NCBI GenBank assembly: GCA_043228905.1
Contig: JBHGNT010000008.1
Location: 8,370,001-8,434,000 of the forward strand
Reading direction: 5' to 3'
Length of the DNA stretch: 64,000 bases
Source: Azolla caroliniana
Taxonomy: Eukaryota > Polypodiophyta
Positions 44,024-53,781 of the stretch are shown piece by piece. The position numbers and the translations under genes were made by a program. Below the pieces are notes generated by a model. That model saw only the letters and a list, made by a program, of their open reading frames with translations, was not told where the DNA came from and ran no database searches. Each line of letters opens with the position of its first letter. The stretch's first letter is position 1.

Positions 44024-47000
44024 CTCCCCCTCAAGCTCAACTTGAGGCTCTTCCGGATCTTCCGGATCACCACTTCGGTTCCTCCTGGCTCCACGCCTCA
44101 CTCGCGCTCCTCGACCTGTTCGACTCCGCGCGCTTTGACCCTTCCGGTCGGCTTGTCTGCTCCCACAGCCCTTCACAGCTCCCTCGCTGTCGCGGTGTTG
44201 GCGCTTCTCTTGATGCCTTCTTTTCTGCTTGGCCCTCGGTTGATTCAGTGTATCCGAATCAAACATCCGAACCGACTCGGCTACCTCCGATCGGTTTTCG
44301 CTCTCGTCTGAGTTGGTTGTCTCCAACTCGTCTTCAGTCTTCTCGCCCTTAACGGCTTCATCTCCCCCATGCTTGGTTGACTTCGGCTCTTCCTTTCGGC
44401 TGCTCCCCTTATGTCTGCTTCCGGAATCTTTCGCGGGTCTGCCCTCAGCTTCTTTAGTCGATCCGAAATCGAATTCATCATCCGACTCGGCGTCGCGGTC
44501 TTCTCTCCCCCTCCCGAGGTCATTCAGGACATCTCTCCCTCTCAAGTTTGGCACGTCGAGGTGACGCAACCCATGTGCAACCAAGAATTGCCGCAACTTG
44601 TCCAGTCCAAGAGGCTTGGTGAAGATGTCGGCGGTCTGCCGATCTGTCGGAACATACTAAAGTTCGACCTCACCGGAGAGAACACGCTCACAGACGAAAT
44701 AGTAGTGCAACTCAATGTGCTTAGTCCGGGCGTGCAAAACGGGGTTCTTGGCGAGCTGGATGTTGCTGAGGTTGTCGCAATAGATAGTCGTTGGATCGGA
44801 CACCACCACATGAAGATCCTTAAGTATCCGCTTCAACCATATGGCTTCGCATGTCGCGACAACTGCTCCTCTATACTCACCTTCGGTGCTCGACAATGCA
44901 AATGTCAGCTGCTTCTTACTGCTCCACGCTATCGCAACACTCCCAAGAGAGAACGCGTATCCGGATGTGGATCGGCGATCGGCAGCGTTGCCAGCCCAAT
45001 CAACATCGGTGTGGACGACCAACTGCGAGGCTGTACCGGTCTGATATAGTAGTCCCCGGTCCTTAGTGCCGATTACGTACCGCAGTACGCGTTGCGCACA
45101 TTGAAGGTGCTCCTCGGTAGGTCGCGCCATGAACTGACTGATCACCCCGACCGGATAATTGAGATCGGGTCGGGTGATTGTCAAGTAGATAAGGCTTCCG
45201 ACAATTTGTCAGAACCTCGTCAGGTCGCATACCTTTCCGGAATTGGGGCGAAGTTTGACGGTTCTATCCAGAGGAGTTGAGACGGACTTACAGTCTGTCA
45301 TCCCGAATTTGAAGAGCATATTTAGCGCGTAATGACATTGGCTGATCAGTATGCCTTTGGGGGTGCAGATCACTTCGATCCCGAGGAAGTAATGAAGGTC
45401 CCCCAGATCCTTCATGTCGAATGATGCCGCAAGCTAGAGCTTCACGCGGTCGATTTCACCTAGGTCGGTGCCAGTGATGACCAAGTCATCAACATATAGT
45501 AAAATGTTGACCGGACCGAGTCGACCTTTCCGGATGAACAGGGAAGAGTCTGATTTTGATGTTGCAAAGCCCATCTGACACAGTTGCTGCGTGATCTTCG
45601 CGTTCCAAGCACGCGGGGCTTGCTTCAGTCCGTAAAGGAACTTCTTCAATTGGCACATTGCCGACGTGTTCGTTCCGGAGTGAAATCCGGGGGGTTGTAC
45701 CATGTACACCTGTTCCTCAAGGTCACCTTGCATGAACGCATTCTTTACATCCATCTGATGTAAGTGTTACCCCTTTGCCGCAGCTACCGCGAGCCAAACA
45801 CAGACGTTCGTCATCTTTGCGACCGACGCAAACGTCTCATCGTAGTCGATGCCGTGTTTCTGCGCGTAGCCTTTTTGCCACTAACCGGGCCTTGTATCGA
45901 TTGACTGAGCCGTCGGTGTTGTACTTGACCTTGTACACCCACCTACATCTGATCGGCTTCACACCCTTCGGTGCGTCAACCAGGTCCCAGGTCTCATTTT
46001 CCGCCAATGCGTGCATCTCTTCCTCCATCGCGGTGCGCCAATTCGCGTCCTTACCCGCTTATGCGTAGCTCTCTAGCTCAAGCACTTCCGCTACACGGGT
46101 CATGTACGCATAATGATGCGCCATGTACTCGTTGTATCCGAACGACACAACTGGGTTCTTCTGGCGGGTAGATCGGCGTAATCAGTCATTAGCCGATGTT
46201 GAGGTCTTCTCGACCGACATGGACTTCACTCTTGAAGACCCATCACCGCTGCCCTCGAAGTCGGACCCGCGTCGGTATGACTCGTTCCTATCCGTGCCGT
46301 AATCCGACACGTTCTTCTTCCCTTTTTCCTGGCGCGTAAGCCGTCTCCTTGGGTTCCTGCGCGGGGAATGCACGACCCAGTCTCCACTACTTGCCGGCTC
46401 TCCATGGGACTGGTCGAACCGACTCGGTCGTTCATTCGGTCCACTTAACCGAAACGAAATCAGACTCTCTTTGCAGGTCCCGATTTCAGGCTCATCCGGA
46501 GGCATCTCGGCCTCGCTGACCTCATCGTCAGAAATCGGATTGGAGGTGAGGTCCGGAGTCGGAGGCAAGTACCAGGACGCGGATTTGTCAAACACAACGT
46601 CGCGGCTCACGCGCGCTTGTTTGGTGCGCAGGTTATAACACTTATAACTCTCCTGCTCGTCCGAATAACCGACCAAGATACATTTCTCGGCCTTTGCATC
46701 CAGCTTCCTCCGTTTCTCTTTCGGCACATGCACATACGCAATGCTACCGAAAACTCGTAAGTGTCGCAAGTTCGGCTTCGTTCCGAAATATAGCTCATGC
46801 GCTGACACTTTGTCTCCGATCCGGTTCTAGATGTACACTGCGGTTCGTACCGCCTCGGCCCAATAGAACTTGGGCAAGCTTTTTTCTTCCAGCATTGCCT
46901 GCGCCGCTTCCACAACCGACCGATTTTTCCTCTCGGCCACGCCGTTTTGCTCCGGCGTGTATCTACAACTGAATTCACACCGAATTCCCATATGTTGTAG

Positions 47001-47786
47001 ATAACCATTGAATTGACCGAAAAAGTATTCTTTTCCGCCATCCGATCGCAGGCACTTGATCTTCCTTCCTATTTCCGTTTCCACGAACCCTTTGAGGTCC
47101 CGGAAACAGTCGAAGACTTCGCTCTTCCTCTCAATGAGGTAGATCCACGTGTGCCGCGTGTAGTTGTCGATGAAGGAGACGAAATATCGGCTCCCGCCAA
47201 GACTAACGTTTTGTGCCGGCCCCCACACATCGGAGTGTATCAAGTCGAGCTTGTTCCGGTTCCGGTTACGCTCATTGGGGAAGGGAAGTCGGTGTTGCTT
47301 CCCAAGCTGGCAGGCTTCACAAATTTGTGCCTTCCGGCCACTAAATTTGGGCAATCCGAACACCACCTGTTTCGATTGCAGGTCCTGAAGCCGTTGATAG
47401 TTGACGTGGCCTATCCGCTTGTGCCATAAGTCGATGTCCGACTCGACTTTTTGTCCCTTCGCGAACATTGTGATGCCACCGTCAATAGAGTCGAGGATGA
47501 ACATCCTCCCATCTTCGTGCCCTTGCGCAATAACACGACCTTCTTCCTCAATGAAGCACCCGAGGTGTGTAAACCAAACTTGCATCCCCTGGTCAACAAT
47601 CTGCCAGACTGACACCAAATTCTTCGTGATTGTCGGGATGTGTAACACGTTCATAAGTTTCCCTTTCTGCCCGACATGGCTCAAGGGAACTTCACCAACA
47701 TTCGCGATCGGATGCGGAGTGTTGTCTCCGGTTGCGACTACTCCTGGTTGCGTCGGTTTCTCAAGGTATGAGAACCACTCCTCGTG
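44018..47786 (-). pseudogene. Element 3 protease tail, integrase, RT, RNase H and C-terminal extension
   Basis: Integrase runs 47684-46827: LWHKRIGHVNYQRL, CEACQLGKQHRLPFP, HSDVWGPAQN, LRSDGGKEYFF. After a stop at YI* (46827) the post-integrase box continues (46808-46182). RT has a frame break near 45880 and a stop near 45760, then MDVKNAFMQGDLEEQVYM and LYVDDLVITG. RNase H (45184-44657) has DWAGNAADRRSTSGYAFSLG and one TAG. Past the usual pol end (DIFTKPLGLDKLRQFLVAHG) the same frame stays open for about 170 more codons of charged residues, reaching a TGA inside the LTR. Confidence 0.9.
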
Positions 47787-47792
47787 GCACGT

Positions 47793-48586
47793 TGTCGTAG
47801 TGTATTTCGTACACTACGTGAAAAAGTAAAAATAATATAACTGATTTAATTACATATAAATAAATAAAATAATATATCAAGATATTTATCACATGCATAG
47901 GGCAGGATTCAAACCCTATACCTCCACGTAGCCAAACCTCAACTTTACCATTATGCTACCTTATCTTTAGTGTTCTATAAATAGATTTAATAAGTATAAT
48001 TGCTTTATTTACGCCTACCTTTATTAAAAGGTAAATCATGCATTTTTAGAGTGCGTGAATAGAAAAACGCAAGCAACTAAAAAGTGACTCATGCACATCT
48101 AGCGTGCATGAGCACTATATTTAGCAAATAAAAGTAGCAAATAAAAGCAAGGATTAGAAAAGCATCACATGCACATTTAGTGTGCATGAACATATTAGAA
48201 AAAAAGCATGTAGCTATGCTTAGTCTCTCCCATCACTACATAAGGATGGGGAGCACAATGTAATAGAGGTGTGAAATATTTGGAAATTGGATATATTTCC
48301 GAAAACACCAACCGATTAATATAATCGTGGGATTCACGAAAATAATATAATCTATACTTGTGGGATTCACAAGTTTCTTATATCTTTCTTTCAATCTAAA
48401 TACATATTCTTATCTAAATATTGATTAATCGAATAAAATACACTCGTGGGATTCACGAAATTTCTATCTCTCTTTCTAATAATCTATTTATTACTAGCCT
48501 CATCTCATATTCTTCTTTCTCCTAGTCCAAAACCTCGGCGGTTCCCACCCGACTCACGCAACGATCCGGAGCCGAAAGGCACGACA
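47793..48586 (+). repeat. Gag-only element 5' LTR (794 bp) with multiple palindromes
   Basis: A terminal stem CGTAGTGTA/TACACTACG (47796-47818) lies 3 bp from the LTR start. Further inverted repeats are at 48088-48112, 48168-48188, 48325-48339, 48356-48374 and 48444-48458. An antisense tRNA-like box pair (47901-47958) precedes a TATA-like CTATAAATAG at 47975. The sequence then reaches a TG...ACGACA end. Confidence 0.94.
47901..47958 (-). other. tRNA-like Pol III box pair in the LTR, antisense
   Basis: On the minus strand, a box-A-like TAGCATAATGGTAAAG is followed 27 bp later by a box-B-like GGGTTTGAATCCTGCC. Spacing and sequence resemble a tRNA or a tRNA-derived SINE head, but no complete cloverleaf can be drawn. 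The other LTR has the same pair. Confidence 0.5.
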
Positions 48587-48624
48587 CAGTTGGTGAACCC
48601 GACGTGAAGGCGGGTGGTAAGGAG

Positions 48625-50469
48625 ATGGAGAATCAACAAGAAGCGATGAATATGATGATGATGATGGTTGAGCGGATGCAACAAGAACAACGCGCGATGA
48701 CGGAGATGAAGGCGGTAGTAGAGCGGCTTGTGCGACGAAATGGGGAATTCAACGGAAATGATGTGTCACACTATCTACGTGACTACAAAGGGGAGATGAT
48801 GCGATGTGGGATACCGGAAGGATTACAAGTGATATCCTTCAGTCGGGTAGCCACGGATGAGTTACAAGAAAGAATCTACAAGATACGGCAACAAAATCCA
48901 ACATGGGGGTCCTTCGAAGAAGCTTTACGAGAGGCATATGATTACAAGAGATCGAAGGGAAAAGATCGGCGAGAATTCGACGAATGGGTGGCATCGGAGA
49001 AGACCCACCGAAGTGCAACACAAGCATTCCTAGAGTTCGAGCATCGTCTTGCTCAACTCTCGGAGCGGGAACAACGATTGGTGGGAGAAGATAAAGTCCT
49101 AATGTTCGTAAAATCGATCGATCGAAAAGAAAGGATGGACATCGGGATCGAACTTGAAGACGATGAAGGTACGAATGGTCTTACCGAAGATTGGGCCGAA
49201 GTCCAAAGGGTATGCCGGAGACATGATGAGAGGAAGATGAGAATCTTGTCAACGACATGGCCAATGAAGGATGGTCGATTGAAGACAAACGATGGAGCCG
49301 ATATGAAGGCCGAAATACAACATGATGGTCCGACGGAAGAGGGTGTAAAACAAGCTACCCTCTTGTCTTGCGAAAGAACAACGACGAAGGATAAGGCCGA
49401 TAACCCAAGTGTAGAAGAAGATTTCGGATTACAAGTGTCCGAAACATCGGGTGAAAAAGGGGTAAGCATAATTGATGCAGTGAAAGAGAGCAAGGAGGAC
49501 TTGATTGAGGAGGTCACCATGAAAGATGACATCGAATCGAAGGTGGCTATGGACGAATCAATGGCGGATGGCCATATCGAGATTTCTCCACCGCTGATTC
49601 CAGAGACTCCGGCGGTTGCGTTCGAAAGGCAACGTGAGACCGAAGAGACGGAAGGTGGTGGAGAGAAAACAAAGGTCGAAGCCGATTCATACGACGGAGA
49701 GATAGCCGAGAAGGAGGCTATGGTTGAAATGACAGAGGATGATAATACCGAGGATTCCTACCCACTAATTCTAGAGACTTCGGCAGTTGTGTCCGAGAAC
49801 CAACGTGAGACCGGAGAGACGGGAGGTGGCAGCAAGAAAGGTAAAGTCGGAAGCCGGTTTGGATGGAAGGTGATCCGGACGGGATTCCGATCCGAAAGAA
49901 AGCCGAACCGGGTAAAAGAGGATTCGACCGAAAGTCGACCCGAAAGAAAGCCGAACCGAAAGGAAGAGAATTCGGCCGAAAGACGACACAAACGAAAGCC
50001 GAACTGGGCGAATGAGGATTCGGCCGAAAGACGACCCAAAAGAAAGCCGACCCGAAAAGGGGTCGACTCGGTCAAAACCGATCGACCGAGTCTAACTTGG
50101 CCGAACGCGAATATGGATGGAAGCCGACCTAGCCGAAAGTTGATCGGACAAGAGCGATCCGGAAAAAAGTCAAGGTTGATGAAGACAAGAAAGAGGCCAG
50201 TAAAAGACACTACCACGAATGACAAGGGCCAAGAATATGACGAGAGAGAACAAAGAATATGGTGGATCGGATGGCGACAATGGTTCGGGTGGAAAGAATG
50301 GGTCTACTCAAAATGGAGAGACAAAGTTGACATAGCGGGACAAACGGAGGATGAAGGGGAGACAACGAGCATCGGCAACTTCGGCACATACCGGAGGATG
50401 TGCGGGTTCGGAGGGGGCGAGTGTCGTAGTGTATTTCGTACACTACGTGAAAAAGTAAAAATAATATAA
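48625..50469 (+). CDS. Gag-like protein of the non-autonomous LTR element
   Basis: 614 residues with no stop. N-terminus MENQQEAMNMMMMMVERMQQ. About residues 30-200 form an all-helical, capsid-like retrotransposon gag region (FNGNDVSHYLRDYKGEMM, TWGSFEEALREAYDY, KVLMFVKSIDRKERMDI). No CCHC knuckle and no protease motif follow. A ~65-residue acidic unit is duplicated (PPLIPETPAV / YPLILETSAV). Residues about 422-480 are four basic 16-residue repeats (ERKPNR...EDSxERRP). A tryptophan-periodic patch spans 546-564. The frame crosses the purine tract and ends 48 bp inside the 3' LTR. An earlier in-frame GTG at 48604 is a less likely start. Function beyond particle formation is unknown. Confidence 0.85.
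   Translation: MENQQEAMNMMMMMVERMQQEQRAMTEMKAVVERLVRRNGEFNGNDVSHYLRDYKGEMMRCGIPEGLQVISFSRVATDELQERIYKIRQQNPTWGSFEEALREAYDYKRSKGKDRREFDEWVASEKTHRSATQAFLEFEHRLAQLSEREQRLVGEDKVLMFVKSIDRKERMDIGIELEDDEGTNGLTEDWAEVQRVCRRHDERKMRILSTTWPMKDGRLKTNDGADMKAEIQHDGPTEEGVKQATLLSCERTTTKDKADNPSVEEDFGLQVSETSGEKGVSIIDAVKESKEDLIEEVTMKDDIESKVAMDESMADGHIEISPPLIPETPAVAFERQRETEETEGGGEKTKVEADSYDGEIAEKEAMVEMTEDDNTEDSYPLILETSAVVSENQRETGETGGGSKKGKVGSRFGWKVIRTGFRSERKPNRVKEDSTESRPERKPNRKEENSAERRHKRKPNWANEDSAERRPKRKPTRKGVDSVKTDRPSLTWPNANMDGSRPSRKLIGQERSGKKSRLMKTRKRPVKDTTTNDKGQEYDEREQRIWWIGWRQWFGWKEWVYSKWRDKVDIAGQTEDEGETTSIGNFGTYRRMCGFGGGECRSVFRTLREKVKII
49888..50070 (+). repeat. 48-bp tandem coding repeats in the gag-only ORF
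   Basis: About 3.7 copies of a 48-bp unit encoding E/KRKPNR-x4-DS-xERRP. Lys/Arg-rich, possibly nucleic-acid binding in place of the missing zinc knuckle (inference). Confidence 0.8.
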
Positions 50470-51215
50470 CTGATTTAATTACATATAAATAAATAAAATA
50501 ATATATCAAGATATTTATCACATGCATAGGGCAGGATTCAAACCCTGTACCTCCACGTAGCCAAACCTCAACTTTACCATTATGCTACCTTATCTTTAGT
50601 GTTTTATAAATAGATTTAATAAGTATAATTGCTTTATTTACGCCTACCTTTATTAAAAGGTAAATCATGCATTTTTAGAGTGCGTGAATAGAAAAACGCA
50701 AGCAACTAAAAAGTGACTCATGCACATCTAGCGTGCATGAGCACTATATTTAGCAAATAAAAGTAGCAAATAAAAGCAAGGATTAGAAAAGCATCACATG
50801 CACATTTAGTGTGCATGAACATATTAGAAAAAAAGCATGTAGCTATGCTTAGTCTCTCCCATCACTACATAAGGATGGGGAGCACAATGTAATAGAGGTG
50901 TGAAATATTTGGAAATTGGATATATTTCCGAAAACACCAACCGATTAATATAATCGTGGGATTCACGAAAATAATATAATCTATACTTGTGGGATTCACA
51001 AGTTTCTTATATCTTTCTTTCAATCTAAATACATATTCTTATCTAAATATTGATTAATCGAATAAAATACACTCGTGGGATTCACGAAATTTCTATCTCT
51101 CTTTCTAATAATCTATTTATTACTAGCCTCATCTCATATTCTTCTTTCTCCTAGTCCAAAACCTCGGCGGTTCCCACCCGACTCACGCAACGATCTGGAG
51201 CCGAAAGGCACGACA
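50422..51215 (+). repeat. Gag-only element 3' LTR (794 bp)
   Basis: Nearly identical to the 5' LTR. Differences seen: CCCTGTACC vs CCCTATACC, GTTTTATAA vs GTTCTATAA, and GATCTGGAG vs GATCCGGAG. All inverted repeats are conserved at an offset of 2629 bp. Confidence 0.94.
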
Positions 51216-51219
51216 ACGT

Positions 51220-52261
51220 CATGTGGTGTGACGCGCCGGAGTCGACGTATCACACCTCCTCCGACTTCGGGGTGATCTTCTTCATTGAGTTTGCTTCGTG
51301 TCTCATCACGAAGACTGACCCTTTTCCGGCTTCTCCGGATCCTTCGGCATACTGTGATCGTTGCCGATTTCCTTTGTTGGTCTGTCCGGAACCTGTTCCA
51401 GACCCGGTTCTCTCCGAATCGGCGCGCTTTTTCCAGCACTCGCTCTCCCTGGCCTTTCTTGCCACAATACCAGCATTTCGCGGGGGATTTCCCTTGCTGG
51501 TTCTCGTCGCCTCGACTCCCCCTGTTTCCGGAGGGTCCGAAATTGTTGTCGGCATCACTTCGGTGCCTTCTTCCTTGATCCCGTCGGTCGCCTCCATTGC
51601 ATACCGACTCGCCTCATCCGCCACGACCACGGGGCCTCTCTCCCTCCATGTACAACATCTTGTTGTCGGCATGCGTGCTTGTCAACGTACCCACGTGGTT
51701 CTCCTCTACAAGGAGCATCGACTGTAAGTCGAAAAAGGACGGCGTATTCTCCCGTGTACACACAACAATTCGGAACACTCCGAACTTTGACGCCAAACCC
51801 TCGAGACAGACCTGGACCATCTCGTTTTCCTCGATGTTCACATCGATGGAAGCTAAGGAGTCGCATATGTCCTTGATCTTCGAGGTATAGTCAGCCACCG
51901 ACAAATCGCGTTGTCGTAGGTTGCTCAACTCTTGTCGGAGCTGAAGCTTCCTGGCTGTGGTGCTCACGGTGAATATCTTCTTCAGATTTTCCCACGCACC
52001 CTTCGGCATTTTTGCATCCTGAACGTAGCTTAATAGTTGGTCGCCCACACAAGACGCAAAACAGTACAACACTCTGCTCGCCGATTGTTCCCACGCCGGG
52101 AAGTCTTTGTGTGTCGAATCGAGTGATGTGTCATTTGCTCCATCGACATAGCTCCAGTAACCGTGTCCGAGCAGGTACTGGTGCATCTTGTAGGACCAAG
52201 ATGCGTAGTTGGTTCTGTTGAGCTTCTCCGTCGGAAGCGAGCTAGCCATTCCTCTGTCCAT
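51220..52261 (-). pseudogene. Element 3 gag and start of protease
   Basis: Starts MASSLPTEKLNRTNYASWSY (52249; an upstream in-frame Met lies at 52261). The capsid-like region (AWEQSASRVLYCFASCVGDQ, KIFTVSTTARKLQLRQELSN) is intact to about 51614. Then a stop and frame changes break the zinc knuckle, where the first two Cys remain (CWYCGKKG) but the expected His is Gln and the frame shifts before ECWKK. The protease core is cut by the gag-only element at 51215. Confidence 0.87.
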
Positions 52262-52343
52262 CGGTTTTCTTGTTCTTCTTCGTTGGTTTTTCCTACAAGC
52301 AAAGTCTACTGTAGAGGTTCTCAACCCTCGCGCTCTGATACCA

Positions 52344-52763
52344 TGAAAAGAATGGCGTGCGGAAGCAATATAGGAAACCAAACAACAGAAAACGCAGGTT
52401 TAATGGAAAGTTTAGGTTTGCATAGTACGCACGGGAGAGACAGAGAGAGAGTAAACACAAGAACTTAATTCAAAAATAATACTCGATCTATACATCGTGT
52501 GTGTTCAATGAACACTTTTATACAAGTCCTTTTCGGACTGACAGAAGTACTATGACAATACTTCAATGCTCATTGAGGAGCCCCTACACTAACTCCCAAA
52601 TATATTCCTTGTGGAATATCTTTCCAATGGCCTCCCGGTTTCCGCACCAATCCGGCCTTCCTACGCACCGGTCTGCGTACCAGTTTCCAACCGATCGGTC
52701 CCAACCGATCCGGTCCTCGGCTTGCTCAGCCGATCCGGCCGATGTTGAGCTTGTCTCTCAACA
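52344..52763 (-). repeat. Element 3 5' LTR (420 bp)
   Basis: Matches 43590-44023, with a 14-bp deletion in the CCGGCCTAACC region and scattered substitutions. It is flanked by AAGAT. Confidence 0.93.
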
Positions 52764-52768
52764 AAGAT

Positions 52769-53265
52769 GATTTTTGTTGTAAAGACTAAGTTTAAGTATG
52801 GGAAAGTTTGTCGATTTTGGAAGTTTTAATGTTTTAGTTTGTGGTTGTTTGATTTGTTATTTGAAGTTTTAAGTTTGAAGCATACACTTATTAGAAGATT
52901 TTGGGTGGAAATGGTACATTTGGTTGGGCAAGCTACAACGGTTGGGTGACCTGCAACAATCAAAGTTGGGCAACCTTTGACAGCTTTTTCTTTCGCGCGT
53001 TCTTTCTTATCCAAATCAGACGATGCAGATCGCGTAAATCGGACAGTGCAGATCGCACGCGCCATCAGCTGAGCGACCTGCACCGTCTGTGGCCGCGATT
53101 CCCTCACCAACCCTATTATGGTTTGGTAATGGATATACATGAGCGACACACACATACATAACATACATAACATAACATACATAACATACATACATCCAAA
53201 CTAGTCAAGTCAACAGTCGTATGTAACTGTCATTTTTTTGGTTTGTATTTTTGAATCTCTTCATC

Positions 53266-53296
<31 letters not shown>

Positions 53297-53781
53297 AGAT
53301 CTCTGCACCTCAAGCTTTTCCTGTTTTTCGCCATAGCCTGCTACCATATGCTGTGAAGCTCCTCACATTGGTATGTAGGGACCAGAGAATAAAGAAACGG
53401 AGGGAAAATTGAGAATCGAGAGAAATCTTTTGCCCTACCTTCTCCCTCTCCCTCTCTCCGTCTTCGCCTGTTATTCCATCTTAGATACATCCTACAGATC
53501 TGAAGCTCAAATTCCCTGCTTTTCATAACCCTGTTATTGTCTATAGCTCCAAGCCCAAATTTTCTCTGAAGCTCACAGTTCCTGGTTTCCTCGGACGCTC
53601 ACAGAAAGAAAATTGAAAAAACTGTTCGATAAAGAAAAGAGAGAAATTGATTTTTTGCCGTTGCTTCCCCGTCTTCCGTAGTTGTAGGTCATGCAGATCT
53701 GAAGAACATAACTCTCTAAAACAACAAAAGTCAGGAAAAAAGCTAAAGTTTTATTTATCTCACTGACAGAGATATTTAGTG
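52769..53781 (+). promoter_or_regulatory. Upstream region and 5' leader of the coiled-coil gene
   Basis: Contains CATAACATACATA repeats (53150-53195) and a CT microsatellite (53266-53298) of the kind found near plant transcription starts. The pyrimidine tract and the absence of repeats between about 53300 and the ATG suggest a leader of several hundred bases. No TATA box was assigned. Confidence 0.4.

Larger units (their letters stand above)
47793..51215 (+). mobile_element. Non-autonomous gag-only LTR retrotransposon (TR-GAG/LARD type)
   Basis: 3423 bp. LTRs are 47793-48586 and 50422-51215, both 794 bp, with only three differences seen by eye. The 4-bp target duplication ACGT is at 47789-47792 and 51216-51219. 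The internal 1.8 kb encodes one gag-like ORF and no protease, RT, RNase H or integrase. A primer-site candidate TTGGTGAACCCGACG follows the 5' LTR, and the purine tract GGAGGGGGCGAG precedes the 3' LTR. It interrupts the protease codons of element 3 (SGASHHMT / CHEEWF). The 4-bp duplication and gag type suggest mobilisation by a Gypsy-class partner, which is inference. Confidence 0.93.
43590..52763 (-). mobile_element. Copia element 3, complete, host of the gag-only element
   Basis: LTRs are 43590-44023 and 52344-52763. Target-site duplication AAGAT is at 43585-43589 and 52764-52768. The primer site TGGTATCAGAGCGCG is on the minus strand just inside the 5' LTR (52331-52343), and the purine tract CTTGAGGGGGAG is before the 3' LTR. 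Without its insertion the element is about 5.75 kb. Protein order is gag, protease, integrase, RT, RNase H. It is related to elements A-C, with the same VWFVDSGAS / CEACQLGKQHR style motifs. Confidence 0.95.

Noticed and set aside
47901-47958. Functional tRNA gene in the LTR
   Set aside because: Only box-like motifs match; acceptor and anticodon stems do not pair.
51134-51890. Plus-strand Ser/Pro-rich frames
   Set aside because: Complement of element 3 gag; stops and shifts follow the gag frame.
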